In this document: positions 8,035 through 18,295 of the stretch, one piece after another
Layout: each line of letters starts with the position of its first letter
Numbering within the stretch: position 1 is the stretch's first letter
Origin: Methylophaga sp. OBS4
GTDB taxonomy: Bacteria > Pseudomonadota > Gammaproteobacteria > Nitrosococcales > Methylophagaceae
Direction: 5' to 3'
Assembly (NCBI RefSeq): GCF_026319305.1
Contig: NZ_JAPDMV010000003.1
Span: forward strand, 1 to 64,000
DNA length: 64,000 nucleotides
Made by a program: the position numbers and the translations under genes
The notes under the pieces: model-generated
Told to the model about the DNA's origin: nothing
Databases searched by the model: none
The model's input: the letters and a program-made list of their open reading frames with translations, nothing else

Positions 8035-9831
8035 ATGAAAAATATAAGAAACTTCTCAATTATTGCCCACATTGATCACGGCAAGTCTACGATAGCTGAC
8101 CGTTTTATCCAGATCTGTGGTGGTTTGACTGCTCGGGAAATGTCTCAGCAAGTGCTGGATTCGATGGATATTGAGCGTGAGCGTGGTATTACCATCAAAG
8201 CACAAAGCGTATCGCTGGACTATAAAGCGCGTAATGGCGAAACCTATCACCTGAATTTTATCGACACACCGGGCCATGTCGATTTTTCCTACGAGGTATC
8301 CCGTTCGCTGGCAGCCTGTGAAGGTGCGTTGTTAGTCGTAGATGCGGCACAGGGTGTCGAGGCCCAGAGTGTAGCTAACTGTTACACCGCCATTGATCTG
8401 GGCCTGGAAGTGTTGCCGGTACTGAACAAAATTGATTTGCCTTCGGCCGAGCCGGAAATTGTCGCCCAGGAAATTGAAGACATTATCGGTGTCGATGCGA
8501 TGAATGCGGTCCGTTGCAGCGCAAAAACCGGTCTTGGAATCGACGATTTATTGGAAGAGCTGGTTGCCAGAATACCGGCGCCAAAAGGCGATCCTGATGC
8601 ACCATTGAAAGCGCTGATTATCGACTCCTGGTTTGACAGTTACGTGGGTGTCATTTCACTGGTACGCATTGTCGATGGCTCACTGAAAAGACGCGACAAG
8701 ATCAAAGTCATGTCCACCGGGCATGAATATCAGGTCGAGCAGGTCGGCGTTTTTACCCCTAAACGCACACCCCATGAAGCGCTCAACTGCGGTGAAGTCG
8801 GCTATGTTATTTCCGGTGTAAAGGAAATTGATGGTGCGCCGGTGGGGGATACCCTGACGCATGCGCATCATGGTGCGACCCAGATGTTACCCGGATTTAA
8901 AGCCGTGACACCGCAAGTTTATGCGGGTTTGTTCCCGGTCAGCAGCGATGATTATGATTCGTTCCGTGAAGCGCTGGGGAAACTGCGTCTTAATGATGCC
9001 TCCCTGTTCTTTGAGCCGGAAAACTCTCAGGCTCTGGGCTTTGGCTTCCGCTGTGGTTTCCTCGGTCTGTTGCATATGGAAATCATCCAGGAGCGGCTGG
9101 AACGTGAATATGATCTTGATCTGATTACCACGGCACCGACCGTAGTGTTTGAGGTGCTGACACGTAAAGGAGAGACTATCAAGGTCGAAAACCCGGCGTC
9201 ACTGCCGGATGTGGGCAGCATTGATGAAATACGTGAACCGATAGTCATCGCCGACATTCTGGTACCACAGGAACATCTGGGTGCGGTCATCACGCTCTGC
9301 GTGGAGAAGCGGGGCGTGCAGAAATCCATGCAGTATATGGGCAAACAGGTAGCGCTGAGCTACGAACTGCCGATGAATGAAGTGGTTATCGACTTTTTTG
9401 ATCGTGTCAAATCAGTCAGTCGTGGTTATGCTTCGCTGGACTATCATTTTGTCAGATTCGAAACAGCCGACCTGGTTAAACTGGATATTTTAATCAATGG
9501 TGAGCGCGTAGATGCCTTGTCTCTGATTGTGCATCGGGATATCAGTGTCAATCGAGGCAAGTTACTGGTCGAGAAGATGAAAGAGCTGATTCCAAGACAG
9601 ATGTTTGATGTGGCGATACAGGCCGCGATTGGCGGGCATATCATTGCCCGTTCTACGGTGAAAGCGATGCGTAAAAACGTATTAGCCAAATGTTACGGTG
9701 GTGACGTATCACGTAAACGCAAGTTATTGGAAAAACAAAAAGCAGGTAAGAAACGGATGAAATCCGTGGGTAAGGTTGATGTCCCCCAGGAGGCTTTTCT
9801 GGCTGTATTACAGTTATCCAAGAATTCATAG
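8035..9831 (+). CDS. lepA: elongation factor 4 (LepA)
   Basis: LepA is a ribosome-associated GTPase that acts on stalled or initiating ribosomes. The full 598-residue protein has the G1 motif AHIDHGKST at residues 11-19, the DTPGH G3 motif, the NKID G4 motif, then EF-G-like domains and the unique C-terminal domain with the lysine-rich [15 protein letters not shown] stretch. It heads a plus-strand run of core genes. LepB follows 24 bases downstream, the standard lepA-lepB pairing. Confidence 0.98.
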   Translation: MKNIRNFSIIAHIDHGKSTIADRFIQICGGLTAREMSQQVLDSMDIERERGITIKAQSVSLDYKARNGETYHLNFIDTPGHVDFSYEVSRSLAACEGALLVVDAAQGVEAQSVANCYTAIDLGLEVLPVLNKIDLPSAEPEIVAQEIEDIIGVDAMNAVRCSAKTGLGIDDLLEELVARIPAPKGDPDAPLKALIIDSWFDSYVGVISLVRIVDGSLKRRDKIKVMSTGHEYQVEQVGVFTPKRTPHEALNCGEVGYVISGVKEIDGAPVGDTLTHAHHGATQMLPGFKAVTPQVYAGLFPVSSDDYDSFREALGKLRLNDASLFFEPENSQALGFGFRCGFLGLLHMEIIQERLEREYDLDLITTAPTVVFEVLTRKGETIKVENPASLPDVGSIDEIREPIVIADILVPQEHLGAVITLCVEKRGVQKSMQYMGKQVALSYELPMNEVVIDFFDRVKSVSRGYASLDYHFVRFETADLVKLDILINGERVDALSLIVHRDISVNRGKLLVEKMKELIPRQMFDVAIQAAIGGHIIARSTVKAMRKNVLAKCYGGDVSRKRKLLEKQKAGKKRMKSVGKVDVPQEAFLAVLQLSKNS

Positions 9832-9855
9832 AAACACTATAAGGAGCGATATTCA

Positions 9856-10635
9856 GTGAGTTTTCCAGCAATGATGGTGTTTTTGGTGGCCTTGACCGGT
9901 CTGATCTGGTTACTGGACAGGTTGTTTCTGGCACCGCGCCGTGACAAGGAAAGTAAGGAGCCGCTGCTGGTTGAATATGCGCGTTCGTTTTTCCCCATTA
10001 TTCTTTTGGTTCTGGTAATACGTTCGTTTATTGCGGAACCGTTCCGGATTCCATCCTCTTCCATGCTGCCGACGTTACATGTGGGCGATTTTATCCTGGT
10101 GAATAAATTTGCTTATGGTATCCGTTTGCCGGTGCTTAACAGTAAATTATTTGATACGGGTGAACCCCAGCGTGGTGATGTGATTGTGTTTCGATATCCC
10201 CAAAAAGAAGAAGACAAAGACAAGCCTGATGTGGATTACATCAAACGTGTGGTCGGTGTACCTGGTGACCGTATTGGCTATTTTAACAAGACTATTTATA
10301 TCAACGGTCAGCCGATAGGCCAGGAAATCAAGGAAAAAAAACCGGAACTGGCTAATCTGGCCGCCGCAGGATCCGAGTTAAGATTTGAGCATCTCGGTAA
10401 TGAAGGGCATTATATTCTGGTCGATCCGAAGCGGCGTCTGGTGGAAGGTGAAACCGTCGTGGCTGATGGACAGTACTTTGTGATGGGCGATAATCGTGAT
10501 AATAGTAATGACAGCCGTTTTTGGGGCACAGTACCGGAAGAGAATTTAGTTGGCAAAGCATTTTTCATCTGGATGAGTTGGGATTGGAATGAAGGTGGTA
10601 TTGTCTGGAACCGCCTGGGGCAGTCAATTGATTAA
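9856..10635 (+). CDS. lepB: signal peptidase I
   Basis: Signal peptidase I removes signal peptides from secreted proteins at the outer face of the inner membrane. The GTG at 9856 is taken as start because AAGGAG lies nine bases before it. Two N-terminal membrane segments precede the catalytic Ser in PSSSMLPTL (about residue 74), and the catalytic Lys is in DYIKRVVGVPGD. The later box GDNRDNSNDSR is present. The length is 259 residues. It is followed by DUF4845, rnc and era, as in many gammaproteobacteria. Confidence 0.96.
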   Translation: MSFPAMMVFLVALTGLIWLLDRLFLAPRRDKESKEPLLVEYARSFFPIILLVLVIRSFIAEPFRIPSSSMLPTLHVGDFILVNKFAYGIRLPVLNSKLFDTGEPQRGDVIVFRYPQKEEDKDKPDVDYIKRVVGVPGDRIGYFNKTIYINGQPIGQEIKEKKPELANLAAAGSELRFEHLGNEGHYILVDPKRRLVEGETVVADGQYFVMGDNRDNSNDSRFWGTVPEENLVGKAFFIWMSWDWNEGGIVWNRLGQSID

Positions 10636-10645
10636 GGGGAAGATC

Positions 10646-11026
10646 ATGCAAAAACAACGCGGAATGACTTTGATTGGCTGGGTGATAATATTAGCCTTGA
10701 TCGCCTTTTTTGCCACTATGGCGATGCGTTTGATACCGATGTATCAGGAATATTACGGCGTATTGCAAATCATGAATGATATGGAAATTGAGCTTAAAAA
10801 TAACAACCTGACCAAAAACGAAGTGATGACGCTGATGGAAAGACGTTTTGATATTGGCTATATCAGCAGTGTAAAAAGAGAAAATGTTGAAATCCTGCGC
10901 GGTAAAGATACTGCTTACGTGACTAAAATTGTGGTTGATTATGAAGTCAGAAAACCGTTTATCGCCCAGCTCGACTTTATCGGCCATTTTCATAAAGAAA
11001 TTGATATAGAGCCTAAATCACGATGA
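10646..11026 (+). CDS. DUF4845 membrane-anchored protein
   Basis: This 126-residue protein begins with a short basic stretch and a prepilin-like or membrane-anchor segment (GMTLIGWVIILALIAFFA), followed by a soluble domain. It belongs to the DUF4845 family, regularly found between lepB and rnc; its role is unknown. The ATG at 10646 has AAGGGGA just upstream. The stop overlaps the rnc start (ATGA), so expression is coupled to RNase III. Confidence 0.85.
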   Translation: MQKQRGMTLIGWVIILALIAFFATMAMRLIPMYQEYYGVLQIMNDMEIELKNNNLTKNEVMTLMERRFDIGYISSVKRENVEILRGKDTAYVTKIVVDYEVRKPFIAQLDFIGHFHKEIDIEPKSR

Positions 11027-11706
11027 TAACCCAGCGGCAAAAAGCCCTGTGCAAACTGCTTCAAATTGAATTTAAGGAAACAACGTTATTACAGCAGGCA
11101 TTGACTCATCGCAGTGCTGATCCACAAAATAACGAACGTCTCGAATATCTGGGTGATGCCATCCTCAGTTTTGTTATTGCCGAGGAGTTGTTCAACCGCT
11201 TCCCTCAGGTCAAGGAAGGTAAACTCAGTCGCCTGAGAGCGTCGCTGGTTAAGGGAGAAACCCTGGCCGAAATCGCACGGGAACTGAAACTGGGTGACGT
11301 GCTGATTCTGGGGCCCGGTGAACTGAAAAGTGGTGGGTTCCGCCGCGAGTCCATTCTTGCTGATGCGGTAGAGGCGATTCTGGGAGCTTTATATCTCGAC
11401 AGTGGTTTGACACCCGCCAAAGCTCTGATTCTGCGCCTATTTGATGAACGTCTTGAAGCCATTGACGTCACTGAAACGGTTAAAGACCCCAAAACCCGCC
11501 TGCAGGAGCTGTTGCAGAGCCGTAAGCAACCGCTGCCTATTTATAGCGTTAAAGAAGTGAAAAGCGACAACAAACATCCGGTGTTTGAAGCATCCTGCCA
11601 GATCACCTTATTAGACAAAGTGGTGCTGGCTCAGGGCAGCAGTCATCGCAAAGCTGAGAAAAAAGCAGCTGAACGCGCCCTGACCATAATCGAAGAGAAG
11701 TTATGA
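11023..11706 (+). CDS. rnc: ribonuclease III
   Basis: RNase III cleaves double-stranded RNA in rRNA and mRNA processing. The signature ERLEYLGDA at residues 38-46 contains metal-binding acidic residues, and the second acidic cluster is in DAVEAILGALYLD. A dsRNA-binding domain fills the last 70 residues. It has four-base overlaps with DUF4845 upstream and era downstream. Confidence 0.97.
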   Translation: MITQRQKALCKLLQIEFKETTLLQQALTHRSADPQNNERLEYLGDAILSFVIAEELFNRFPQVKEGKLSRLRASLVKGETLAEIARELKLGDVLILGPGELKSGGFRRESILADAVEAILGALYLDSGLTPAKALILRLFDERLEAIDVTETVKDPKTRLQELLQSRKQPLPIYSVKEVKSDNKHPVFEASCQITLLDKVVLAQGSSHRKAEKKAAERALTIIEEKL

Positions 11707-12608
11707 CTGATACCCCATTTCGTTCCGGCTATGTGGCCATTATTGGCCGCCCGAATGTCGGTAAATCGACGTTGATCAACCGCATTCTGGGGCAGAAGCT
11801 GTGTATTACCTCGCGCCGTCCTCAAACGACCAGGCATCGTATTCTCGGTATTAAAACTACCGAAGCAGGCCAGTTTATCTATGTTGATACGCCGGGCATG
11901 CACAGTGACAACAAGCGGGCAATGAACCGTTATATGAACCGTGCTGCTGCCTCATCCATAGAAGATGTTGATGTTATTTTATTTGTGATTGAAGGCCTCA
12001 AATGGACTGAGGAAGATAGCCGGGTATTGAAACGTTTGCAGCAGGATGCCCGTGCCCCGGTTATTTTAGTGCCGAATAAAGTTGACAAGCTGCAGGACAA
12101 AGCCGAACTGTTACCGCAAATAGAACAGCTGGCAAAACAGTATGATTTTGCCGCAGTGATTCCGGTGTCGGCGCGAAAAGGCATGAACACCGACCAGTTG
12201 GAAACAGAAATTGCCAAACTGATGCCGGCAGGTGACATGATCTTTGCTGAAGATCAGCTCACCGACCGTAGCTCCCGGTTCCTGGCGGCTGAAATTGTGC
12301 GTGAGAAGCTGTTTCGTTATCTGGGGCAGGAATTGCCGTACTCTATTACCGTCGAAGTGGAACAGTTTGACGAAGAAGAAAATATGTTCCGTATCGGCGC
12401 GGTGGTGTATGTCGAACGTAACGGTCAGAAATCGATTGTGATCGGCAAGAAAGGCGAGCAACTGAAACTCATCGGTAAAGATGCCCGGCTGGAAATGGAA
12501 CAATTATTCGGCCAGAAAGTGTTTCTGCAAATCTGGGTTAAAGTGCGTGAGGGCTGGTCAGATAATGAACGCATGCTGAAGAACCTGGGTTATAACGACG
12601 ACTTGTAA
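11703..12608 (+). CDS. era: GTPase Era
   Basis: Era is an essential GTPase that binds the 3' end of 16S rRNA during 30S assembly. The P-loop GRPNVGKS is at residues 15-22, with DTPG and NKVD motifs following. A C-terminal KH domain carries the GKKGEQLKLIG motif. The 301-residue length is standard. Its start overlaps rnc by four bases. Confidence 0.98.
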   Translation: MTDTPFRSGYVAIIGRPNVGKSTLINRILGQKLCITSRRPQTTRHRILGIKTTEAGQFIYVDTPGMHSDNKRAMNRYMNRAAASSIEDVDVILFVIEGLKWTEEDSRVLKRLQQDARAPVILVPNKVDKLQDKAELLPQIEQLAKQYDFAAVIPVSARKGMNTDQLETEIAKLMPAGDMIFAEDQLTDRSSRFLAAEIVREKLFRYLGQELPYSITVEVEQFDEEENMFRIGAVVYVERNGQKSIVIGKKGEQLKLIGKDARLEMEQLFGQKVFLQIWVKVREGWSDNERMLKNLGYNDDL

Positions 12609-12620
12609 AAAAGGCTTATT

Positions 12621-13331
12621 GTGGAACTGACACCGGCATTTGTTCTGCACCATCGTCCTTATCGCGAAACAAGTTTACTGGTGGACATTTTTGCGCAGGA
12701 TTATGGCCGTGTCAGCCTGGTTGCCCGCGGTGTCAGGCAGCAAAAAAAACGCCAGCATAATATATTTCAGTTGTTCCAGCCGATTCTGATCAGCTGGTAT
12801 GGGCATGGCGATCTGGTCACGCTGACTCAGGCGGAACCGTCGGCAGCGGCATACAGACTGAAAGGCAATGCCAGTCTCTGTGGTTTTTATCTTAACGAGC
12901 TGCTGGTGAAACTGTTGCCTGCCCAGGAAGCGGAACCGGAAGTATTTGCTGCTTATCAAACCGCGTTGGCACAGCTGCAACAGGGCGATGACGAACAGAT
13001 TGTCTTGCGCCTGTTTGAAAAGCGTTTGCTGAGTCATCTGGGTTATGGTCTGCTCCTGGCGCACGAAGCTGGCAGTCAAGCGCCAATCCGTGATGAGACT
13101 TATTACGTGTATCAGCCGGATAATGGACCCCGCCTGCGTGGCAATACATCATCGGAACCGGTCATATCCGGCCGCAGTCTGCGTCATCTGAACCAAGAAA
13201 GCGGTTTTGATGAGACCAGCCTGAAGGAAATTAAATGGCTGATGCGCACAGTGATAAATTATTATTTGGCTGGCAGACCGCTGTACAGTCGTCAGCTGTT
13301 TGCCGGACTCAAACAGTTCAATTCTCAATGA
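12621..13331 (+). CDS. recO: DNA repair protein RecO
   Basis: RecO loads RecA onto SSB-coated gaps in the RecFOR pathway. The N-terminal OB-fold pattern (FVLHHRPYRETSLLVDIFAQDYGRVSLVARG) is clear, followed by the helical C-terminal domain. A GTG start at 12621 with an upstream AAAGG-like site is used, 12 bases after era. The length of 236 residues is normal. It lacks the zinc-finger cysteines, as in other gammaproteobacterial RecO proteins. Confidence 0.94.
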   Translation: MELTPAFVLHHRPYRETSLLVDIFAQDYGRVSLVARGVRQQKKRQHNIFQLFQPILISWYGHGDLVTLTQAEPSAAAYRLKGNASLCGFYLNELLVKLLPAQEAEPEVFAAYQTALAQLQQGDDEQIVLRLFEKRLLSHLGYGLLLAHEAGSQAPIRDETYYVYQPDNGPRLRGNTSSEPVISGRSLRHLNQESGFDETSLKEIKWLMRTVINYYLAGRPLYSRQLFAGLKQFNSQ

Positions 13332-13351
13332 AACATTAGGCTTACAGATTC

Positions 13352-14083
13352 ATGTCAATTTTTTTAGGTGTCAACATCGATCATATTGCTACTTTGCGTC
13401 AGGCACGTGGCACACGTTACCCGGATCCGATTCAAGCTGCGATTGAAGCGGAACAGGCGGGTGCGGATAGCATTACCCTGCATTTACGTGAAGACAGACG
13501 ACATATCCAGGAGCGTGATGTTGCTATGCTGGCGGATATTCTGCAAACCAAAATGAATCTGGAAATGGCGGTCACCGAAGAGATGCTGGCCATGGCAGAA
13601 AAATACCGTCCTGCTGATTGCTGCTTGGTGCCGGAAAAACGCGAAGAACTGACTACAGAAGGCGGTCTGGATGTGGCCGGCCAATTTGAGCGTATGCAAC
13701 AGGCCTGTCAGCGGCTGGCAAAAGCCAATGTGCGGGTGTCTTTGTTTATCGATCCTGAGTTAGCACAGATAGAAGCGGCGGCGGCCTGCGGCGCCCCGGT
13801 GGTTGAACTGCATACCGGGCGTTATGCCGATGCTGAAACCGAACAGGAAGCGGCCAGAGAACTGGCCATCATTACCGAAGCCGCCGAACAGGCCCATGCA
13901 CGTGGCTTACAGGTCAATGCCGGCCATGGTTTGCACTATCACAATACTGCGGCTATCGCTGCTATTCCGCAGCTGGTGGAGCTCAATATCGGCCATGCGA
14001 TTATCGCCCGTTCGGTGTTTACCGGGTTTCAGGTGGCGGTACGGGAAATGAAACAGCTGATGCAGGAAGCCCGTCGCGGATGA
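13352..14083 (+). CDS. pdxJ: pyridoxine 5'-phosphate synthase
   Basis: PdxJ condenses 1-deoxy-D-xylulose 5-phosphate with 3-amino-2-oxopropyl phosphate to form pyridoxine 5'-phosphate. The 243-residue TIM-barrel protein has the N-terminal [14 protein letters not shown] motif, HLREDRRHI, and the C-terminal [10 protein letters not shown] and [10 protein letters not shown] phosphate-binding loops. It overlaps acpS by four bases, the conserved pdxJ-acpS pair. Confidence 0.97.
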   Translation: MSIFLGVNIDHIATLRQARGTRYPDPIQAAIEAEQAGADSITLHLREDRRHIQERDVAMLADILQTKMNLEMAVTEEMLAMAEKYRPADCCLVPEKREELTTEGGLDVAGQFERMQQACQRLAKANVRVSLFIDPELAQIEAAAACGAPVVELHTGRYADAETEQEAARELAIITEAAEQAHARGLQVNAGHGLHYHNTAAIAAIPQLVELNIGHAIIARSVFTGFQVAVREMKQLMQEARRG

Positions 14084-14466
14084 TTTTTGGAATCGGCACG
14101 GATCTGGTGCATATCCCCCGTATGCAAAGTCTGCTGGATAAGCACGGCGATAAGATTGCGTCCCGGATTCTGAGTGATGCCGAGTTTGCCGAGTTCAAAC
14201 TGCAATTGAAGCCGGCAGCCTATCTGGCAAAACGCTTTGCCGCCAAAGAAGCTGCAGCCAAAGCCCTGGGCACCGGTTTTCGTGACGGCCTGAGCCTGCG
14301 CCATATTGTGGTGAGTAATAACGCATTGGGCAAACCGGAATTAAGCTTTGAACTGGCCGGTCTAACACTGACGAAGCAGTTGCATATCGGCCGCAGCCTG
14401 CTCAGTCTCAGTGATGATCATGAATATGCCAGTGCTTATGTAATTTTAATGGAAGTCACTTCATGA
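14080..14466 (+). CDS. acpS: holo-[acyl-carrier-protein] synthase
   Basis: AcpS transfers phosphopantetheine from CoA to the acyl carrier protein. Magnesium ligands are visible as Asp8 in GIGTDLV and Glu57 in [12 protein letters not shown]. The length is 128 residues. The ATG overlaps pdxJ and the stop overlaps cysM, four bases each. Confidence 0.96.
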   Translation: MIFGIGTDLVHIPRMQSLLDKHGDKIASRILSDAEFAEFKLQLKPAAYLAKRFAAKEAAAKALGTGFRDGLSLRHIVVSNNALGKPELSFELAGLTLTKQLHIGRSLLSLSDDHEYASAYVILMEVTS

Positions 14467-15368
14467 AACCGTATTCCGCTACTGAAAAGTATCCCACTAT
14501 TGAAACCTGCATCGGCAACACGCCGCTGGTACGTCTGCAGCGTCTGTCTGGCGAGACCAGTAATATCCTTTTGGTGAAGCTGGAAGGTGACAACCCGGCA
14601 GGTTCAGTCAAGGACCGGCCGGTGGCCAGTATGATACGTCAGGCACAATTACGTGGTGATATTCAACCGGGTGATACCCTGATTGAGGCGACCAGCGGTA
14701 ACACCGGTATCGCGCTGGCGATGGTGGCGGCGATCCTGGGTTATCGGATGATTCTGATTATGCCGGAAAATAGCAGCCTGGAGCGGCGCGCAACGATGCA
14801 TGCCTACGGGGCCGAAATTCTTCTGACTGATGGTATGGAATCAGCGCGTGATCTGGCGTTGCAAATGCAGGAAGAAGGTAAAGGCAAGGTTTTGAACCAG
14901 TTTGCCAACTTCGATAACCCGCTGGCGCATTATGAAGGCACCGGTCCCGAGATCTGGCGCGATACCGGTGGTGAAGTGACTCATTTTGTCAGTTCGATGG
15001 GCACGACCGGCACCATTATGGGCGTTTCCCGTTATCTGAAAGAGCAAAATCCCAATGTGCGGATAGTCGGTGTGCAACCGGCGGAAGGGGCCAGCATCCC
15101 TGGTATTCGCCGCTGGCCGGAAGCTTACCTGCCGAAGATTTTTGAGCCCGAACGGGTCGATCAGACTATTGATGTCAGCCAGCAAGAAGCGGAAGAAACC
15201 ATGCGACAACTGGCCAGAAGGGAAGGAATTTTCTGCGGTGTGTCATCCGGCGGTGCGGTGGCGGCCGCATTGAAGCTGTCAGAACAGGTCGAGCATGCGG
15301 TGATTGTCACCATTATTTGCGATCGTGGCGATCGTTACCTGTCGACAGGTGTGTTCCCGGCGGAATAA
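14463..15368 (+). CDS. cysM: cysteine synthase B (O-acetylserine sulfhydrylase)
   Basis: CysM is a PLP enzyme that makes cysteine from O-acetylserine and sulfide, or S-sulfocysteine from thiosulfate. The PLP lysine is Lys50 in GSVKDRP, the substrate loop is EATSGNTG, and the phosphate-binding loop is SSMGTTGTIMG. The 301-residue length and the arginine-rich RRWPEAYLP segment favour CysM over CysK. The stop overlaps the next start (TAATG). Confidence 0.95.
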   Translation: MKPYSATEKYPTIETCIGNTPLVRLQRLSGETSNILLVKLEGDNPAGSVKDRPVASMIRQAQLRGDIQPGDTLIEATSGNTGIALAMVAAILGYRMILIMPENSSLERRATMHAYGAEILLTDGMESARDLALQMQEEGKGKVLNQFANFDNPLAHYEGTGPEIWRDTGGEVTHFVSSMGTTGTIMGVSRYLKEQNPNVRIVGVQPAEGASIPGIRRWPEAYLPKIFEPERVDQTIDVSQQEAEETMRQLARREGIFCGVSSGGAVAAALKLSEQVEHAVIVTIICDRGDRYLSTGVFPAE

Positions 15369-17440
15369 TGGGCAGGCTGACAGCATGGCCAGGTGCTTGT
15401 CTATGCCTGTTGCTGTTATGGCAATTGCAAGTCCATGCTATTGATGATATCCAAATCAGTATTGGCAGCTGGTCTGGCGATGAACTGGCTGCACAAGGCT
15501 TTGATTTAGATGTCAAACTGACTGAAACCGGATTAATGCTTCAGGCCGAAGCACGTGAACTTACGCTGCCCGCCCCGCTTGATAAACTCAACAATGTAAT
15601 ATTGCGCTGCGAAGAAACCCTGTTCGCCAGCGGCCGGATTCAGTGTCAGGCAGGCATATTGCACTTCGAGCATGCACAACTCGGCAAGCAGGCTATTAGC
15701 TTCAGTCTTGCATTGCAACCACAGCTGCAACAACATCAAATCAAGCTCAGCGGTCTGCAATTGGCAGATTCTCCCGTCTCGCTTGCCATCACGATGAATC
15801 AGTCACAGTGGCAGTTGCAAGTTCATGCCGATACCGTCTCGCTGGCAGCATTAGCTGCATGGCTGCCGCTATGGTTGGAGCCGGCACAACTGGCGGCTAT
15901 TGCCGACTGGGACTATCAGGGAAATGTGGCTCTGGATGCCGATCTCCGCGGCCAGGATAAGACAGTCAGTCAGCTTGCAGTGAAATTTGCAGTGACTGAT
16001 TTCAGTTTTAGTGATCAGCAAGGTCGCTATGTGGGGGAAGGGTTAACAGCAAACGGTTCGTTACAAGTCGATATGTCAGCAAGTCATTGGCAATGGCAGA
16101 CCCGGCTGAATGTTGAAGCGGGTCAGACTTATGCCGAACCGGTTTTTATTGATTTTGCAGACACCCCTGCTGAGATAGAAACAACCGGTAGCTGGCAGAT
16201 ATCACAACAGCTGATCCAGGTGTCGCAGTTACGGTTTGAACAAAAATCGGTGTTATCTGCCCATGGGCAGATGACTTTTGAGCAAAACCAGCTTGCCCGG
16301 CTTAAAGTAAAAACACAGCCTGCCGATCTGGCAAAGCTTTATCCCATCTGGCTGCAACCGTTTATGCTGGATAATGCGGCAGCCAAACTGGATACTTCCG
16401 GCCGGGTCACGGTTGATTTCGAACTCGACCATGATCTTTACCGGTTAGCCATGACTGCAGATGCTGTGGCAGTGAATGATCGGGAGCAACGTTTCAGTAT
16501 TGAAGGCCTGACCGGCAAGCTGGGCTGGAGCAATGCTGATATTGTTATGGATACCGGTTTGAGCTGGCAACAGGCACAGGTTTACGCTATCCCCCTGGGC
16601 GCTGCAGAGCTGAAAGCACAAAGCCATGCAGGCGGTCTTGAGTTGCTGGACAGTTTGATTCTACCGGTGCTGGATGGTGAATTGCAGGTACATGCCTTCA
16701 GCTTGCAACAAGATGAGCAGAATCAGGTTTCATGGTCGTTTGAAGGCCTGCTGTCACCGATATCAATGGAAACATTGAGCGAAGCGCTGGCGTGGCCGAC
16801 TTTGCACGGCAAACTGTCCGGCGTGATTCCCAGGGTCAGTTACAGCAGGCAGCAGCTGCAAGTCGACGGGGCGTTGCAGGTCAAATTATTTGATGGCACC
16901 ACGGTGATCCGCGATCTGCGTATGACTTCGCCTTTAGGCTCATTGCCACAGCTTTATGCCAATATTGATGTGAATAATCTGGATCTGGAGCTGCTTACCC
17001 GTACCTTCGATTTCGGCAGAATTAGCGGCAGGCTGGACGGGTATGTGCGCAATCTGCGTCTGTCCAACTGGCGACCGGTGCAGTTTGATGCCCGTTTGGC
17101 CACACCGGACAAGAATCCGGGCAAACGCCGCATCAGTCAGAAAGCAGTCGACAATCTGTCACAGATCGGCGGCGGCGCCACCGGTATTCTGTCTCGCAGT
17201 TTCCTGCGTTTTTTTGAGGACTTTTCCTACCAGCGTCTGGGCTTGAGTTGCAAACTGCAAAATGAGATTTGCGAAATGTCAGGGATAGAGGAAGCAGAGC
17301 AAGGCTATTATATTGTCAAAGGGGGAGGTGGTCTGCCGCCCTGGATTAATGTTGTGGGGTATACTCGCCGTGTTGACTGGACGGATCTGATTGAGCGATT
17401 AAAAGCCGTCAGTGACAGCTCGGGACCGGTAATTCAGTAG
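15368..17440 (+). CDS. YdbH-like (AsmA/TamB-type) envelope protein
   Basis: This 690-residue protein starts with a signal peptide or anchor (GACLCLLLLWQLQVHA) at the ATG of 15368. The remainder is a long repetitive beta-rich sequence without enzymatic motifs. The C-terminal part (IDVNNLDLELLTRTFDFGRISGRLDG, then GGGATGILSRSFLRFFEDFSY) resembles the end of YdbH/AsmA-like bridge proteins thought to move phospholipids between membranes. The neighbouring DUF1318 gene is a YdbL homologue, mirroring the ydbH-ynbE-ydbL operon of E. coli. The start inside cysM was rejected because it would destroy the signal peptide. Confidence 0.7.
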   Translation: MGRLTAWPGACLCLLLLWQLQVHAIDDIQISIGSWSGDELAAQGFDLDVKLTETGLMLQAEARELTLPAPLDKLNNVILRCEETLFASGRIQCQAGILHFEHAQLGKQAISFSLALQPQLQQHQIKLSGLQLADSPVSLAITMNQSQWQLQVHADTVSLAALAAWLPLWLEPAQLAAIADWDYQGNVALDADLRGQDKTVSQLAVKFAVTDFSFSDQQGRYVGEGLTANGSLQVDMSASHWQWQTRLNVEAGQTYAEPVFIDFADTPAEIETTGSWQISQQLIQVSQLRFEQKSVLSAHGQMTFEQNQLARLKVKTQPADLAKLYPIWLQPFMLDNAAAKLDTSGRVTVDFELDHDLYRLAMTADAVAVNDREQRFSIEGLTGKLGWSNADIVMDTGLSWQQAQVYAIPLGAAELKAQSHAGGLELLDSLILPVLDGELQVHAFSLQQDEQNQVSWSFEGLLSPISMETLSEALAWPTLHGKLSGVIPRVSYSRQQLQVDGALQVKLFDGTTVIRDLRMTSPLGSLPQLYANIDVNNLDLELLTRTFDFGRISGRLDGYVRNLRLSNWRPVQFDARLATPDKNPGKRRISQKAVDNLSQIGGGATGILSRSFLRFFEDFSYQRLGLSCKLQNEICEMSGIEEAEQGYYIVKGGGGLPPWINVVGYTRRVDWTDLIERLKAVSDSSGPVIQ

Positions 17441-17451
17441 AGGAAACAAAA

Positions 17452-18069
17452 ATGAACTTATTCAAATGGCTGACAGGAACGGTATCAGGATTGATGCTGG
17501 TGTCATGCGTGACAATCAATATTTATTTTCCTGCCGCAGCGGCAGAAAAAGCCGCTGATCGCATTATCGAAGATGTCTGGGGACCGGAAACCCGGCCGCC
17601 GCAGCAACCACAAGCAGAACCTGAGCAGGAACAGTCTTCAGCCCTTGAATTAACACCAGCCTCAACCTCAGTGGCTGTCAGTGTATTGAACTGGCTGATA
17701 CCGCAGGCGGCGGCTGCCGAAGCCAATATCAATATCAACTCGCCGGCCATCAATGCTTTGCAGTCACAAATGAAAGCGCGGCATGATCAGTTGAAACCAT
17801 TTTATGACAGTGGCGCGGTGGGCCTGACGGATGATGGTCTGATCACAGTGCGTGATGCCAAAGCAATTTCCCTCAAAGATCGTAACAAGGTCAATGGTCT
17901 GGTCGCTGACGAGAACAAGGATCGCAAGGCTTTGTATGCTGAAATTGCCCGTGCCAATGGTCATCCTGAGTGGCAGGACGATATTCAGGAAACATTTGCA
18001 CGGCGCTGGATCGGCAATGCGGCCAAAGGCTGGTGGTATCAGCAAGGCGGCAACTGGAAACAAAAATAA
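17452..18069 (+). CDS. YdbL family (DUF1318) lipoprotein
   Basis: The N-terminus carries a lipobox (LMLVSC) followed by the family pattern VTINIYFPAAAAEKAADRIIEDVWG. A low-complexity Pro/Gln/Glu linker leads into the C-terminal DUF1318 domain (about residues 100-205). A GAGGAAA ribosome site precedes the ATG, 12 bases after the YdbH-like gene. In E. coli a separate small lipoprotein (YnbE) and YdbL flank this function. Here the lipobox and DUF1318 domain are on one polypeptide, so it may combine both roles (inference). Confidence 0.82.
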   Translation: MNLFKWLTGTVSGLMLVSCVTINIYFPAAAAEKAADRIIEDVWGPETRPPQQPQAEPEQEQSSALELTPASTSVAVSVLNWLIPQAAAAEANININSPAINALQSQMKARHDQLKPFYDSGAVGLTDDGLITVRDAKAISLKDRNKVNGLVADENKDRKALYAEIARANGHPEWQDDIQETFARRWIGNAAKGWWYQQGGNWKQK

Positions 18070-18081
18070 GCATAGCTCTTA

Positions 18082-18227
18082 TATACCCAATCAACCTCAA
18101 AATGGCGGTTTCATGGCACACATTCATGTGTGCCACCGTTCGGCAGGGTGCAATCTTGTTCCTGACAGAATTGTCAGAGTCATCGCAGCGCTTCCACTGC
18201 GGCGATGGATGTTCTTGATTGGGTATA
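18082..18227. repeat. 146-bp element with 13-bp terminal inverted repeats
   Basis: TATACCCAATCAA at 18082-18094 is matched by its exact reverse complement at 18215-18227. Inside are two further hairpins: a 9-bp stem around TTCA near 18115-18140 and a CATCGC...GCGATG stem near 18181-18206. The nested palindromes suggest a miniature mobile or REP-like element inserted between the ydbL-like gene and rlmD. It contains no ORF. Confidence 0.7.
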
Positions 18228-18233
18228 ATAATC

Positions 18234-18275
18234 AGGTCCAGTGGTGCGGGAGCATCACTGGACTTTTTATTTTTT
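18234..18275 (+). terminator. rho-independent terminator after the lepA-ydbL run
   Basis: GTCCAGTG (18236-18243) pairs with CACTGGAC (18256-18263) and is followed by a T-rich tract. It ends about 20 bases before the rlmD start, so it separates the upstream operon from rlmD and may give a short leader-terminated transcript. Confidence 0.75.
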
Positions 18276-18295
18276 GATCAAGACAGAGAACATTA

